A stretch of DNA of 7,114 nucleotides. Origin: an uncultured Chloroflexota bacterium. GTDB lineage: Bacteria > Chloroflexota > Anaerolineae > Aggregatilineales > Phototrophicaceae. This document shows, piece by piece, positions 1-5,002 of the stretch. The position numbers were made by a program, and so were the translations under genes. Location of the stretch: positions 1-7,114 of the forward strand of contig CALMZT010000838.1 of NCBI GenBank assembly GCA_937870805.1, written 5' to 3'. The notes below the pieces were generated by a model. That model did no database searches. It saw only the letters and a program-made list of their open reading frames with translations, and had not been told where the DNA came from. The first letter of the stretch is position 1; every line of letters starts with the position of its first letter.

Positions 1-1007
1 ACGGTGTCTTTGAGATAGTAGCCCGTCACGCCATCAATCGTGAGCGCAATGACCACGTTGCGCCCATCAGGTGTTGTTCCCGGCACGATCAGCGATGGCG
101 GATTCTCGTAGATCGTATTGCTAAGCTGCTGCCCGTCAACTGTCGCTGTGAAGTACAGCACCGGTTCGCCAAACGCGCCAAAGTAGTACGCCAGAAACAC
201 ACCCTCTGGTTGCCATAAAATGCCTTGCAAACTGTGACGGAACAGGTCGTCAAACAGGATGCGCTTGAACGAGCCATCAGGTTCAGCCGTGATGAAGGTA
301 TTAAGATCAGTCTGATAAATGATGCGGCGCGCCGTCGGGGAAAAAGTTAAGAACGAGTGTTGGAAGTCACTGGGCACGTCGAGTCCTGTTTGCTGCAATA
401 ATGCGCCAGTGACGCGCTCAGCATTAGGATTTGGGACTGCGCTTCCTAATCCTGTGTTGAGGTTGTACTGGTACCACTCAAGTTCTGTAAACACGCGGTT
501 AGCACAGCCGACACCGTAACGCAGCGAAATCGCATCAATCCATTCCAGCGCTACCACTTCGCCTGTCGTGACTTGCTGGATACTTTCTGGTAATGTGATG
601 TTCTCCGGCTGCGCTTCTGCTGCGCTGCCTTCGGCAATAATCTCGACACGATCAGGAGTCGTGTCATCTTCATACAATTCGAGCGTTACGACAAAGGGCT
701 GTGATGTGCCCGGTTGCAGCGCGAAATCGGTGAGCGCCACGCCGCAGGCATTGACCAGATAGCCAAAGCCTTCACCGATAACTTCTCCAGTGGCATCATA
801 TACATCAGCGAACAGTGAAATATTGGTATAAGCGCTATCTTCGCTCTGGTTCGTCAGATGCCCTCGTGCCAGCAGCGCCGCCTGCCCATAAACATCCACA
901 CCTTCAGCCAGAGTAACATCTTCAGTCGCAAGATCGCTCGGTTCTTGCGCCCACACAAAACTGAAAAAAGCCATGACATACAATAGAATACTCACCAAAC
1001 GTCGCAT
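1..1007 (-). CDS. Secreted FxLYD-like / beta-propeller-like protein, 5' part (3' end outside window)
   Basis: One frame stays open for 335 codons from the ATG at 1007 to the window edge, so the C-terminus is missing. The start is supported by AGGGA eight bases upstream and by a clean signal peptide: Arg2-Arg3, a hydrophobic core at about 4-18, and a likely cleavage after VWA (residues 18-20). Residues about 40-125 resemble an FxLYD-type domain (GHLTNQS, then ADVYDATGEVIGEG), a small beta-sandwich common in exported bacterial proteins. Residues about 215 onward carry strand patterns like TolB/PD40 propeller blades (FSPTARRIIYQT, WQPEGVFLAYYF). I infer an extracytoplasmic protein, possibly binding a ligand or partner; no catalytic motif is visible and no specific function can be assigned. 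The gene lies downstream of the quinone oxidoreductase in the same direction with a 181-base gap that has its own candidate promoter, so it is probably transcribed separately. Domain names come from pattern reading only. Confidence 0.8.
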   Translation of the reverse strand, partial: MRRLVSILLYVMAFFSFVWAQEPSDLATEDVTLAEGVDVYGQAALLARGHLTNQSEDSAYTNISLFADVYDATGEVIGEGFGYLVNACGVALTDFALQPGTSQPFVVTLELYEDDTTPDRVEIIAEGSAAEAQPENITLPESIQQVTTGEVVALEWIDAISLRYGVGCANRVFTELEWYQYNLNTGLGSAVPNPNAERVTGALLQQTGLDVPSDFQHSFLTFSPTARRIIYQTDLNTFITAEPDGSFKRILFDDLFRHSLQGILWQPEGVFLAYYFGAFGEPVLYFTATVDGQQLSNTIYENPPSLIVPGTTPDGRNVVIALTIDGVTGYYLKDT

Positions 1008-1067
1008 TGAATCGTTCCCTAAATACAACATCGCTTTCATGATAAACGACAGCAGCAATATGGGGAA

Positions 1068-1096
1068 AGTGTAAAGTAGCGAACTGCAATCGGCAA
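1068..1096 (-). promoter_or_regulatory. Candidate sigma70-type promoter for the secreted protein gene
   Basis: On the minus strand, TTGCCG (1096-1091) and TACACT (1073-1068) are 17 bases apart, each matching four of six consensus positions. Transcription would start near 1061 and leave a leader of about 54 bases before the ATG at 1007. The spacing is ideal but the boxes are weak, so this is a prediction only. Confidence 0.35.
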
Positions 1097-1116
1097 TGAA
1101 ACAGCACTTATGAATT

Positions 1117-1130
1117 TGATACACGTATCA
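1117..1130. promoter_or_regulatory. 14-bp palindrome, candidate operator
   Basis: TGATAC and GTATCA form perfect 6-base arms around a 2-base centre. No T-run follows on either strand, so it is not an intrinsic terminator. It lies about 20 bases upstream of the candidate -35 box of the secreted protein gene, a position suited to a dimeric regulator. No such regulator is encoded in the window, and the assignment rests on symmetry and position alone. Confidence 0.35.
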
Positions 1131-1148
1131 GGCGCATTATTTTCTTTA

Positions 1149-1204
1149 ACTCATTGCTCGTTGCTCATTGCTCATTGCTTTTCACTCTTTACTTTCCACT
1201 TTCA
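1149..1204. repeat. Tandem heptamer array, eight degenerate units
   Basis: Eight consecutive 7-base units keep perfect phase: actcatt, gctcgtt, gctcatt, gctcatt, gcttttc, actcttt, actttcc and actttca. The four left units are nearly identical and the four right units drift towards pyrimidine-rich variants. The array crosses the stop codon of the quinone oxidoreductase (1189-1191), so its right half encodes that protein's last residues. It resembles the heptanucleotide tandem repeats (STRR type) known from filamentous cyanobacteria, but its function here is unknown. Confidence 0.75.
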
Positions 1205-2157
1205 AGCTGAAGCACAATTTTCCCTGCGTTGGCGTTCTCGCTCATCAAATGCAGCGCTTCTTCGACCTGCTCAAAGGGCATTACGCGCCAGATCACGGGT
1301 TTGAGCACACCGCTGATGAAATAGGCTTCTGCCCATGTCCAAAAGTCAGCGATGAGCGCGGCTTTCTCGGCGTGTGTGCGGCTGCGCAAGGTGCTGCCTG
1401 TCACCTTCAGGCGTTTGCGCATAATGTCGCTAAAGTTGACTTCTTTCACGCTGCCGCCTTGCATCCCCACGAACACAATGCGTCCCCAATTGCTGAGCGC
1501 GCGCACGTTATCGTCCCAATAGGGCGCGCCCACCATGTCGATGATTAAGTCCACGCCGCCATACTGTGCGCGAATGACATCTGCGAAGTTTTCGGTTTTA
1601 TAGTCAATCGTCAATTGTGCGCCGTTTTGTTTGCAGCTGTCGTGTTTCGCTGCGCTGGCTGTGACCATTACAGTTGCCCCGATGACACGCGCAATCTGTA
1701 TTCCCGCCAGCCCCACGCTGCTTGCGCCTGCGTGAATCAGCACCTTGTCGCCTGCTTTCAATCCACCGAGTTCAATCAGGTTGCTATATGCCGTGAGGAA
1801 CGCCTCTGGAATCGCTGCTGCCTGCTCATAGGAGAACTCATCGGGAATCGGCATACAATGGGCTGATGCTACCGCTGCGTATTCGGCATAACCGCCCCCA
1901 CCGACTAGCGCCATCACACGATCTCCTACACGATAGCTGCTAACCTCACTGCCTACTGCTGCCACTTCTCCAGCGAATTCCAGCCCCAGCGTACTCGGTG
2001 CATCCGGTGGTGGGGGATACAGCCCGCGTACTTGCAGCAAATCCGCACGGTTCAGCGCCGTTGCTTTCACACGAATCAGCACTTCGTTAGGGCGCGGCTC
2101 TGGCGTCGGCAGTTCAACGATGTCAGGTTTGGAATTTTGGGCAATCACAGCGCGCAT
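1189..2157 (-). CDS. NAD(P)H:quinone oxidoreductase, PIG3/TP53I3 type (MDR superfamily)
   Basis: This is a 322-residue, zinc-independent medium-chain dehydrogenase/reductase that probably reduces quinones or related electrophiles with NADPH in the cytoplasm. The N-terminal GroES-like domain contains ALNRADLLQVRGLYPPPP (residues about 34-51) and LGLEFAGEVAAVG (57-69), both typical of the PIG3 branch. The Rossmann domain carries AGASSVGLAGIQIA (143-156) for nucleotide binding, and the protein ends with the usual GKIVLQL. The cysteine and histidine ligands of zinc alcohol dehydrogenases are absent. I place the start at 2157 because AGGA lies eight bases upstream and MRAV matches the family N-terminus; upstream codons to 2235 have low-complexity translation and no ribosome site. 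The last four residues, ESGK, are encoded by the heptamer array. It follows metB in the same direction, now separated from it by the IS. The physiological substrate is unknown. Confidence 0.9.
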   Translation of the reverse strand: MRAVIAQNSKPDIVELPTPEPRPNEVLIRVKATALNRADLLQVRGLYPPPPDAPSTLGLEFAGEVAAVGSEVSSYRVGDRVMALVGGGGYAEYAAVASAHCMPIPDEFSYEQAAAIPEAFLTAYSNLIELGGLKAGDKVLIHAGASSVGLAGIQIARVIGATVMVTASAAKHDSCKQNGAQLTIDYKTENFADVIRAQYGGVDLIIDMVGAPYWDDNVRALSNWGRIVFVGMQGGSVKEVNFSDIMRKRLKVTGSTLRSRTHAEKAALIADFWTWAEAYFISGVLKPVIWRVMPFEQVEEALHLMSENANAGKIVLQLESGK

Positions 2158-2171
2158 TATATTCATCCTGA

Positions 2172-2218
2172 TTCTGAAAAGCTCATGGTTATTCAGAACT
2201 TTGACATTCAGAACTTTG
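2172..2218. repeat. 13-bp direct repeat plus inverted copy in the oxidoreductase leader
   Basis: ATTCAGAACTTTG occurs at 2191-2203 and again at 2206-2218, a 15-base period. TTCTGAA at 2172-2178 is the exact reverse complement of TTCAGAA inside each copy (2192-2198 and 2207-2213). On the minus strand either copy could pair with the segment just upstream of the ribosome site, giving two alternative 7-bp hairpins. This could be a regulatory leader or a chance duplication; I see no clear promoter in this 96-base gap. Confidence 0.5.
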
Positions 2219-2253
2219 CAGCCAACGGAGACCATACACTCCCGCCAATCCTA

Positions 2254-2284
2254 GTAGCCTAATTCGGTAAGGTAGAGGAGTAGC
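2254..2284. repeat. IS630 terminal inverted repeat, left end
   Basis: Against the reverse complement of the right end, 21 of 31 positions match without gaps. The outermost GTA and the inner 10-mer GAGGAGTAGC (2275-2284) are identical, and the middle matches only at alternating positions. The repeat contains the transposase stop codon (2259-2261). Confidence 0.75.
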
Positions 2285-2957
2285 TATCGCGGAAGACGGC
2301 GCGGGCATCCTCGATGGTAAATGTCCAACTGAACGGTTTGCCAATGGCATTGCGTCGCGCTTCCCATGCCAGAATTTCGGTGGCGAGGGTCATTTCATCG
2401 GGTAAGCGACGATCCAGACATTGACGTGACAGCACACTCAGTTCGATTTCGGCGATGTTCAGCCACGAGCCATGCGGCGGGGTAAAGTGAAAACACAGGC
2501 GGCTCATGAGGCGATCCGCCTCGACTTTGCCAAACTGTTCGACCAGGGAATGGTAGTGATGGGTGTTGAGATTATCCAGCACAACATCAATCATCACCGC
2601 AGCCGGGTAAAGTACATCCACCAGATACCGCATGGCGTAAGCAAAATCAGCTTTGGTGCGGTGTTGCGTGACCAGCACCTGCCGATAGCCTGCCTTTGGC
2701 TCGACAAACACGAACAGATTGCGGGTTCCGTTCCGTTTATATTCGTAATCTTCGCGGCGCGCCTGTCCCGGTTTCAGTGGACACGGTGGACGAACATGAT
2801 CCAGTAGCTGAACGCTTTTCTCATCAAAGTTGACCATCGGGCGCTGCGGATCATACGGTTGCTGATACAGGTGCAAAATCGCCTCCATCCGTTTCAGAAA
2901 CAGCGGTGTCAGGATCGGCACACACCAGCTTTTTACCTGCCAGGGCTTGAGGACGTT
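2259..2957 (-). CDS. IS630 transposase, C-terminal frame (orfB, DDE catalytic part)
   Basis: This frame carries the catalytic domain, reached from orfA by a -1 shift at the A run, so it begins at the Asn codon at 2957-2955. The next residues, VLKPWQVKSWCVP, match the family. The three acidic positions are visible: Asp in NFDEKS, Asp in VVLDNLNTHH, and Glu in GSWLNIAEIELSVLSRQCL, the IS630/Tc1-mariner DDE set. The enzyme would cut and join the IS ends at TA targets. The frame ends with a TAG inside the left inverted repeat. Codons upstream of the A run in this frame (open to 3077, starting MQFTACRTEA) do not resemble transposase, so an independent start there is unlikely. All catalytic residues are present, so the element would be active if the frames are joined. 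Confidence 0.85.
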   Translation of the reverse strand, partial: NVLKPWQVKSWCVPILTPLFLKRMEAILHLYQQPYDPQRPMVNFDEKSVQLLDHVRPPCPLKPGQARREDYEYKRNGTRNLFVFVEPKAGYRQVLVTQHRTKADFAYAMRYLVDVLYPAAVMIDVVLDNLNTHHYHSLVEQFGKVEADRLMSRLCFHFTPPHGSWLNIAEIELSVLSRQCLDRRLPDEMTLATEILAWEARRNAIGKPFSWTFTIEDARAVFRDSYSSTLPN

Positions 2958-3373
2958 TTTTTCAGGTATCTGCCGATGGTACTGGCACTGATGGTTTCGA
3001 CCACCCCATCGGTCATCATCTGTTCCGCCAGCAGTGGATAGGTCCACCGCTTCTGTCCGGCAGGCGGTGAACTGCACACCAGCGCCGTCAGATACGCGAT
3101 TTGGGTCTCATCCAGTAACGGCTCATTGCCCGGTGCGGTTCTGACTTCCAGCGCTGCCTCAAGTCCTGCCAAACAGTACCGTACCCGGGTACGACGCACG
3201 GTTTCATCATCGATATACAAATCAGCGGCAATCTCGACATCCGTTTTACCGTCGTGACTTTTGAGCAGGATATACGCCCGACGAATCACATCCGCTTTGT
3301 TCTGCCCACGACTGAGGATGGACCGGCAGGTTTTTACTTCGTCGGGTATGAGGGTAACAATATGCTTTTTCAT
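2933..3373 (-). CDS. IS630 transposase, N-terminal frame (orfA, DNA-binding part)
   Basis: This 146-codon frame encodes the DNA-binding half of the IS630 transposase. Residues about 24-75 form the family's helix-turn-helix region, with RRAYILLKSHDG followed by TDVEIAADLYIDDETVRR. A second segment at about 105-139 (RWTYPLLAEQM to STIGRYLKK) is the usual linker before the catalytic domain. The frame then meets a run of seven A's at 2956-2962, reads out of the family sequence and stops at 2933. Moving back one base in the A run gives LKKNVLKPW, which rejoins the catalytic frame, so the full protein would have 371 residues, a normal size. The ATG at 3373 has only a weak upstream GAG. Whether this is programmed frameshifting, a real inactivating deletion or a sequencing error in the homopolymer cannot be settled here. 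Confidence 0.85.
   Translation of the reverse strand: MKKHIVTLIPDEVKTCRSILSRGQNKADVIRRAYILLKSHDGKTDVEIAADLYIDDETVRRTRVRYCLAGLEAALEVRTAPGNEPLLDETQIAYLTALVCSSPPAGQKRWTYPLLAEQMMTDGVVETISASTIGRYLKKTSSSPGR
2956..2962 (-). other. Seven-A slippage site joining transposase frames
   Basis: On the minus strand, CTG is followed by seven A's and then CG. Zero-frame reading gives Leu-Lys-Lys-Thr and soon stops; stepping back one base, or adding one A by polymerase slippage, gives Leu-Lys-Lys-Asn-Val-Leu-Lys-Pro-Trp, the family sequence. The tRNA on the second AAA can re-pair perfectly, but the base before the run is G, so a tandem slip would be imperfect. No strong stimulatory stem is obvious downstream. 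Confidence 0.6.
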
Positions 3374-3388
3374 GGCTCATAGCATACC

Positions 3389-3419
3389 GCTACTCCTCCG
3401 CTTCAGCAATTCATGATAC
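3389..3419. repeat. IS630 terminal inverted repeat, right end
   Basis: This is the partner of the left repeat, with the identical inner 10-mer at 3389-3398 on the minus strand. It lies just upstream of the transposase start at 3373. Its outermost base (C at 3419) supplies the G of the metB TAG stop codon. Confidence 0.75.
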
Positions 3420-4660
3420 TAGATTGTGGCAAGCGCTTGGTCAAGGTCTTCAATGATGTCGTCAGTATCCTCAATGCCGACGGAGAAGCGCACGAGGTTG
3501 TCTTTGATACCGAGCGCGAGACGTTCTTCAGTGGTCTTTTCAAAGTAGCTCATCAACGCAGGCTGCTCAATGAGGCTTTCGACACCGCCGAGACTGGCAG
3601 CGATATACGGAATGCGCAGGTTGTCGATAAACTTGCCCGTCGTGTGCAAATCACCTTTCACCTCAAAGCTCACGACGCCACCAAACCCTTTCATCTGGCG
3701 GGTGGCAGTTTCATGATCGGGGTGCGATTTCAAACCGGGATACCAAACGCGCTCAATGCGGGGATGTGCCTCTAGGAATTGAGCAACTTCCTGCGCGGTT
3801 TTGTTTTGCTGCTTCACGCGCACACCCAGCGTTTTAATGCCGCGTTCCAGCAGATAGGCGTTTTGTGGATCAACAACACCACCGAGCACGCCGCGTGCGT
3901 CGCGCAGCGCCTTCATGCGATCTGCTTTGCCGACGATCACGCCCGCAAGTAAATCATTGTGTCCAGACAGATACTTGGTGGCGCTGTGGACGACGAAATC
4001 AATGCCCCACTCTAGCGGACGCTGATTGATGGGCGTGGCGAACGTGCTGTCAATCATTGTGCGGACGCGAAACTTACGTCCTAAATACGCGATTTTCTCT
4101 AGATCAGCAATCCGCAGATAGGGATTGGTTGGACTTTCAGAGATCAGGAAACGGGTTTTGCCGGGAATAATCGCCGCTTCGATGGCTTCATAATCGCCCA
4201 TCGGTGCGGCAGTCGTTTCAATACCCAGGCGCTTCAAGAAGGTTTGGCAGAATTGACGTGTGCGGCGGTAGCAGTCATCGGTCATGACCACATGTGAGCC
4301 AGCCGGTAGCACCGACAGCAGCAGCGAAGTCACGGCGGACATGCCAGAAGCGTACAGGACGGCATCTTCACCACCATCAAGCGCGGCTAAACGATGCTCC
4401 ACGGCTGCAACGGTAGGATTGCCGTAGCGTCCGTATTCCTCGCGTTCCTCGCCATCGCCCCATGTTTTGCGTTCCATGTAATCAATCAAATCTTGCGTAT
4501 CACGGAACGTGTAGGTTGCCGTTTGCACAATGGGGGTATTGAGCGAATTAAAGGCTTTGGTACGTTTTGCGCCGCTGTGGACTGCGCGTGTGCTGCCGCC
4601 TTGAGTCTCACACCCCGGTTCGTCTGTGTTGTTCTTACTCTCTTGAAGGGTTGCCACCAT
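3419..4660 (-). CDS. metB: Cystathionine gamma-synthase (PLP-dependent transsulfuration enzyme)
   Basis: This 413-residue cytoplasmic enzyme belongs to the Cys/Met-metabolism PLP family and should join cysteine to an activated homoserine to give cystathionine. Visible family motifs are YGRYGNPT (76-83, phosphate-binding Tyr and Arg), ASGMSA (104-109), Asp204 in MIDSTFATP, which contacts the PLP ring, and Lys229 in HSATKYLSGHND, the Schiff-base lysine. The C-terminal GIKDNLVRFSVGIED is also typical. The overall pattern is close to plant-type cystathionine gamma-synthase (DCYRRTR, GFGGVVSFE), which favours MetB over a lyase, though a sulfhydrylase or gamma-lyase role cannot be excluded. GGAGG at 4670-4666 precedes two adjacent ATGs (4663 and 4660); I chose 4660 for its 5-base spacing. 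Reading up to a TTG at 4711 would enter a terminator stem and is rejected. A SAM-I riboswitch upstream supports a methionine role. The TAG stop uses the IS end. Confidence 0.9.
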   Translation of the reverse strand: MVATLQESKNNTDEPGCETQGGSTRAVHSGAKRTKAFNSLNTPIVQTATYTFRDTQDLIDYMERKTWGDGEEREEYGRYGNPTVAAVEHRLAALDGGEDAVLYASGMSAVTSLLLSVLPAGSHVVMTDDCYRRTRQFCQTFLKRLGIETTAAPMGDYEAIEAAIIPGKTRFLISESPTNPYLRIADLEKIAYLGRKFRVRTMIDSTFATPINQRPLEWGIDFVVHSATKYLSGHNDLLAGVIVGKADRMKALRDARGVLGGVVDPQNAYLLERGIKTLGVRVKQQNKTAQEVAQFLEAHPRIERVWYPGLKSHPDHETATRQMKGFGGVVSFEVKGDLHTTGKFIDNLRIPYIAASLGGVESLIEQPALMSYFEKTTEERLALGIKDNLVRFSVGIEDTDDIIEDLDQALATI

Positions 4661-4675
4661 CATTGCCTCCAAATT

Positions 4676-4721
4676 AAAAACCCGAACTGCTAGATAAAAA
4701 TTCTTATCCAAACAGTCCGGG
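4676..4721 (-). terminator. Second intrinsic terminator of the metB leader
   Basis: On the minus strand CCCGGACTG (4721-4713) pairs with CAGTTCGGG (4689-4681), nine pairs with one G-U, followed by TTTTT (4680-4676). An inner GATAA/TTATC stem can form in the loop. It ends only six bases before the GGAGG ribosome site. A T-run follows the same stem on the plus strand too, so it may work in both directions. Confidence 0.7.
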
Positions 4722-4740
4722 TCTTTTTTAGTTTTTACAC

Positions 4741-4765
4741 AAAAAAAGACTTCGGTTTGAAGTCT
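4741..4765 (-). terminator. First intrinsic terminator of the metB riboswitch leader
   Basis: AGACTTC (4765-4759) pairs perfectly with GAAGTCT (4753-4747) around a 5-base loop and runs directly into seven T's (4747-4741 region) on the minus strand. It is the first terminator below the SAM-I aptamer and is the obvious candidate for the SAM-induced off structure. I could not identify a convincing antiterminator partner. Confidence 0.8.
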
Positions 4766-4799
4766 ATTGAGTTCGTTCCACCGGACGCTCCGGTTTGCG

Positions 4800-4905
4800 T
4801 TCTCATCTCTCAGAGATCACTCTCTGACGGACTTGGCACCTTCCCGTTATGAGGGGGGTTGCCGCGGTTTCGTAGGGCCGATCCCTCCACCGCTCTGGAT
4901 AAGAA
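4800..4905 (-). promoter_or_regulatory. SAM-I (S-box) riboswitch aptamer
   Basis: The minus strand holds the conserved S-box core in order. The P1 left arm TTCTTATC (4905-4898) is followed by CAGAGCGGTGGAGGGA (the kink-turn region), GGCCC, CGAAACC, CGGCAACC, and GGTGCCAAGTCC. P4 is a perfect CAGAGA/TCTCTG hairpin (4826-4811), and the P1 right arm is GATGAGAA (4807-4800). P1 closes with eight pairs, one of them G-U. SAM-I aptamers bind S-adenosylmethionine and usually terminate transcription of methionine genes when SAM is high. Two terminators and metB lie directly downstream, which fits. An extra hairpin (ACCGGA/TCCGGT, 4794-4780) sits between the aptamer and the first terminator. Confidence 0.95.
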
Positions 4906-4932
4906 TAGATTGTAAATGTGCCATTCCCGATT

Positions 4933-4961
4933 AAGATAACACAAATTATGTCACAAGGCAA
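4933..4961 (-). promoter_or_regulatory. Candidate promoter for the riboswitch-metB transcript
   Basis: On the minus strand TTGCCT (4961-4956) and TATCTT (4938-4933) are 17 bases apart, each with four of six consensus matches. Transcription would start near 4926, about 20 bases before the aptamer P1 stem, a normal distance for an S-box leader. Confidence 0.5.
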
Positions 4962-4966
4962 GCACT

Positions 4967-4994
4967 TTAACGAACTTTAATGTGAGAGTATAAT
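4967..4994 (+). promoter_or_regulatory. Candidate promoter for the FecR-like protein gene
   Basis: A perfect -10 box, TATAAT (4989-4994), is preceded at 16 bases by TTAACG (4967-4972, four of six matches). Transcription should begin near 5001, almost at the ATG at 5003. ACTTTAA occurs twice at a 10-base period (4964-4970 and 4974-4980), overlapping the -35 region, and could be a regulator site. The divergent metB promoter has its -35 box only five bases away. Confidence 0.6.
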
Positions 4995-5002
4995 GCGCCC
5001 CA

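Larger units (their letters stand above)
2254..3419 (-). mobile_element. IS630-family insertion sequence, complete, 1166 bp
   Basis: The element carries an IS630-type DDE transposase between imperfect inverted repeats and is flanked by a TA on each side (2252-2253 and 3420-3421). IS630 elements integrate at TA and duplicate it, and IS630 itself favours TA inside CTAG. Here both junctions read CTAG (2251-2254 and 3419-3422), and joining the flanks without the element and one TA restores a single CTAG. The length is normal for the family, and the transposase stop lies five bases from the left end. It points in the same direction as metB and the oxidoreductase. It inserted exactly at the metB stop codon and split what may have been one transcript. 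The transposase frame is broken at a homopolymer, so current activity depends on frameshifting or slippage. Confidence 0.88.

Noticed and set aside
1008..1040. In-frame ATGs at 1040 and 1031 for the secreted protein
   Set aside because: The ATG at 1007 has AGGGA at good spacing and begins a typical signal peptide; the earlier starts would place extra residues before the Arg-Arg region.
1149..1204. CRISPR-like array
   Set aside because: The units are contiguous 7-mers without spacers, so this is a simple tandem repeat.
1168..1548. 126-codon plus-strand open frame opposite the oxidoreductase
   Set aside because: It starts in the heptamer array and is antisense to a clear MDR enzyme, with no ribosome site or recognisable domain.
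2158..2235. Upstream start extending the oxidoreductase by 26 residues
   Set aside because: The extension comes from the 13-base direct repeat, has no family similarity, and the ATG at 2157 has AGGA at good spacing.
2958..3077. Independent start for the transposase C-terminal frame (MQFTACRTEA)
   Set aside because: Residues before the A run in this frame do not match transposase, while the overlapping orfA frame does.
3413..3775. 120-codon plus-strand open frame opposite metB
   Set aside because: It is antisense to a strongly conserved enzyme and its translation resembles no protein family, so it is a shadow frame.
4661..4711. Upstream TTG start extending MetB by 17 residues
   Set aside because: The extension is encoded by the loop and 3' arm of the second terminator and has no ribosome site, whereas GGAGG lies just before the ATGs at 4663 and 4660.
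4780..4794. Hairpin ACCGGA/TCCGGT as a terminator
   Set aside because: It has no T-run and a 3-base loop; it is more likely a spacer or switching stem of the riboswitch leader.
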